64,000 bases of DNA. Source: Thalassotalea fonticola (lineage in GTDB: Bacteria; Pseudomonadota; Gammaproteobacteria; Enterobacterales; Alteromonadaceae). The notes beneath the pieces are model-generated. The model was given only the letters and a program-made list of their open reading frames with translations, ran no database searches and was not told the origin of the DNA. Location of the stretch: NCBI RefSeq assembly GCF_032911225.1, contig NZ_CP136600.1:3100001-3164000 (forward strand). The letters are read 5' to 3'. How positions within the stretch are numbered: the stretch's first letter is position 1; each line of letters begins with the position of its first letter. A program made the position numbers and the translations under genes. Shown piece by piece: positions 60,850 to 64,000 of this stretch.

Positions 60850-62262
60850 TTATTTTTCTCTATTCTTATTCTTCTTATTCTTATTCTTATTCTTATTCTT
60901 ATTCTTGGCACTTTGACCTTGTAGCGGCCTAAAAACAGGATCGATCAATTCAGTCTGCCACGCTTGCATTTCTTGCTTGTGCTGTTTGAATTGCCCCTTG
61001 TTATATTTAAGCAGATTGCTTGTTTCGGCTAAATCATTGTCTAAGTTATACAGATGATCGCCCACTTTTTTAGAATGAATCGCTTTGCTGTATCCTCGAC
61101 GAGTGGCTAACGTGCCTTGGTCGAAATTCCGCCAGAACAACACTTCATGGGGTAACCCGTCATCCTTTCCTGTTATGTAAGGCATTAAATTAACCCCATC
61201 TAACGGACGTTCTTTTGCAATCGGGGCATCGGTTAATCCGGCAAAAGTCGCTAAAATATCTAATGAACTTACCGGGTTGCGATAATCTACCCCAGCAGGG
61301 ATTTGGCCAGGCCAGCGAACCGCAAACGGTACGTGAATACCACCTTCAAAATAGTCACCTTTGTGACCACGTAGCGGGGCATTATTAGAGGTATTTTTGC
61401 GTGGGCCACCATTGTCAGATAAGAAAAACACTACGGTATTATCGTCAATATCCAACTCTTTTAGTTTCGCTAATATACGGCCAACACCATCATCAACCGC
61501 CGTGATCATGGCCGCATAAGTACGACGGTCTTTATTGTCAATATGAGTATTGCGGTCTAAGTATTGTTTTGGTGCCTGTAACGGGGTATGCGGTGCGTTA
61601 TAAGCAAGATATAAAAAAAATGGATTTTCTTGTTCTCGTTCGATAAATTTTACCGCTGCAGTTGATAACTCATCGGTTAGGTAGGATGAGGTTTCGACGC
61701 GCTTGTTATTTTCTAGTAGTTTGGTTTTGTACCAGCCAAAATTTCCTCCCGCCTCTTCAATAGAATTAAAGACTAGCTGCTCGGGAAAATATTCATGGCC
61801 ACCGGCCAGAAACCCATAAAAATGGTCAAAGCCGCGGTTATTCGGATGAAATTGCTCATGGGTGCCCATATGCCATTTGCCGATAATACTGGAGGTATAA
61901 CCGACTGGTTTTAGCACTTCTGAGATCATTTTTTCCGATAATGGTAAACCTGACTGGGTATCGGTTGGGTCGATTACCGGATTGCGACCAAAGCCAAATC
62001 GCCCTTGATAACGTCCAGTTAATAAGCCGGCTCGACTCGGACCACATACCGCGTATGTGACATAGCCATTGGTAAACCTGGTACCTTCAGTCGCGATTCG
62101 GTCAATGTTGGGGGTAATGATGTCGTCACTACCATTAAAGCCGACGTCGGCATAACCTTGATCATCGGTTAGTACCACAATAAAGTTTGGCTTGTTAGCG
62201 GCGAACAACTGTCCGCTACAAAGTAACAAACCAGTTAAAATTATATAGTTTAAAATCTTCAT
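60850..62262 (-). CDS. Type I sulfatase (CGPSR) with Lys/Asn repeat tail
   Basis: A 470-residue exported sulfatase with maturation motif C73 in [14 protein letters not shown], metal-site segments LTDDQGYADVG, GKWHMG and SDNGGP. The C-terminus is a run of KN dipeptides followed by KKNKNREK, coded by a hexanucleotide repeat, and is probably a surface tail of variable length. It is followed after two bases by the CQPSR sulfatase. No GGCGGA-N15-CGTCTT motif lies upstream. Confidence 0.92.
   Translation of the reverse strand: MKILNYIILTGLLLCSGQLFAANKPNFIVVLTDDQGYADVGFNGSDDIITPNIDRIATEGTRFTNGYVTYAVCGPSRAGLLTGRYQGRFGFGRNPVIDPTDTQSGLPLSEKMISEVLKPVGYTSSIIGKWHMGTHEQFHPNNRGFDHFYGFLAGGHEYFPEQLVFNSIEEAGGNFGWYKTKLLENNKRVETSSYLTDELSTAAVKFIEREQENPFFLYLAYNAPHTPLQAPKQYLDRNTHIDNKDRRTYAAMITAVDDGVGRILAKLKELDIDDNTVVFFLSDNGGPRKNTSNNAPLRGHKGDYFEGGIHVPFAVRWPGQIPAGVDYRNPVSSLDILATFAGLTDAPIAKERPLDGVNLMPYITGKDDGLPHEVLFWRNFDQGTLATRRGYSKAIHSKKVGDHLYNLDNDLAETSNLLKYNKGQFKQHKQEMQAWQTELIDPVFRPLQGQSAKNKNKNKNKNKKNKNREK
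60855..60906. repeat. Hexanucleotide tandem repeat in a sulfatase gene
   Basis: About eight units of ATTCTT/TTATTC with one break encode the KN tail of the CGPSR sulfatase. Changes in unit number would keep frame and alter only tail length. Confidence 0.85.
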
Positions 62263-62356
62263 CAGTTAAGCCTGTGGGTTATTGTTGTTTGTATAGTGAC
62301 GTTAACTTTAGTGACAAAGTCTCTGTCTAAATATCGAGGGACCAAAATTGTAAACA

Positions 62357-62387
62357 TTCATCATCTGCTCAAGAAACAGATGATGAA
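62357..62387 (-). terminator. Hairpin between the GH128 and sulfatase genes
   Basis: TTCATCATCTG and CAGATGATGAA form a perfect 11-bp stem with a 9-base loop about 50 bases after the GH128 stop codon. No strong T-run follows on the minus strand, so it may be a terminator of moderate strength or a processing site. Confidence 0.55.
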
Positions 62388-62437
62388 ATATTATTAACAT
62401 TACACTGCATGCCGATATGATTTACATGCTTGCTAGC

Positions 62438-63880
<1,443 letters not shown>

Positions 63881-64000
63881 TCAATTCCTCTTTCGTTACT
63901 TGTTGTTTTCGTTGTTTTTATTAATAAATTACAGCTACATATTAGTTTTGTTATTACTAAAATTTGGCTGCACTAATTTCGCGGAAAAATATTCCACAAT

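Overview
The window reads as chromosome of a marine gammaproteobacterium of the Alteromonadales, most likely a Colwelliaceae member (Colwellia or Thalassotalea type). This is inferred from the A+T-rich composition, the E. coli-like metJ/metBLF and metR/metE arrangements, several secreted S9 peptidases, a GlyGly-CTERM protein, short TACCAA-ended intergenic repeats, and a large polysaccharide utilisation region built on TonB receptor, FecI and FecR without any SusD. No rRNA, tRNA, CRISPR array, intact insertion sequence or prophage was seen.

Layout. 1-5.3 kb: methionine genes metF-metL-metB on the minus strand, each overlapping the next by one base, divergent from metJ, with two tracts of met boxes between. 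5.3-11.4 kb: a BlaI/M56 signalling pair with two operator palindromes, an MDR oxidoreductase, a radical SAM protein, and a LysR/pirin divergon. 11.4-17.6 kb: a CoA-thioester locus with three CitE/HpcH-type lyases, an acyl-CoA synthetase and a double-hotdog MaoC hydratase. 17.6-31.3 kb: cold shock gene, CDGSH protein, bluB, two S9 peptidases, a PutP-type symporter paired with a large alkaline-phosphatase-fold protein, a secreted cyclophilin and a LETM1-like protein. 31.3-40.9 kb: metR/metE, an M20 peptidase, a DUF945 protein, and a tyrosine-catabolism operon (hppD, VOC, FAH) with a divergent MarR regulator.

41-63.9 kb is the accessory highlight: a locus for a sulfated polysaccharide. It has four intact sulfatases and one sulfatase relic, a LacZ-like GH2, two GH16 enzymes, a GH128-type enzyme, a beta-helix protein, a sialate-O-acetylesterase-like lipoprotein, a transducer-type TonB receptor and its FecI/FecR pair. 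Three copies of one promoter-like motif, GGCGGA-N15-CGTCTT, lie upstream of the sigma factor, of the second GH16 gene and of the five-gene sulfatase/GH2/GH16 operon. This suggests a self-amplifying ECF regulon: the receptor senses the glycan, FecR relays the signal, and FecI turns on itself and the enzymes.

Two families of non-coding interspersed repeats stand out. Family A (263-264 bp, three copies) and family B (two copies) have terminal inverted repeats. Where copies differ, the paired arms differ together, in the ends and in several internal stems. Four of the five copies lie between convergent genes directly downstream of stop codons, and family B copy 1 shares a convergent gap with a family A copy.
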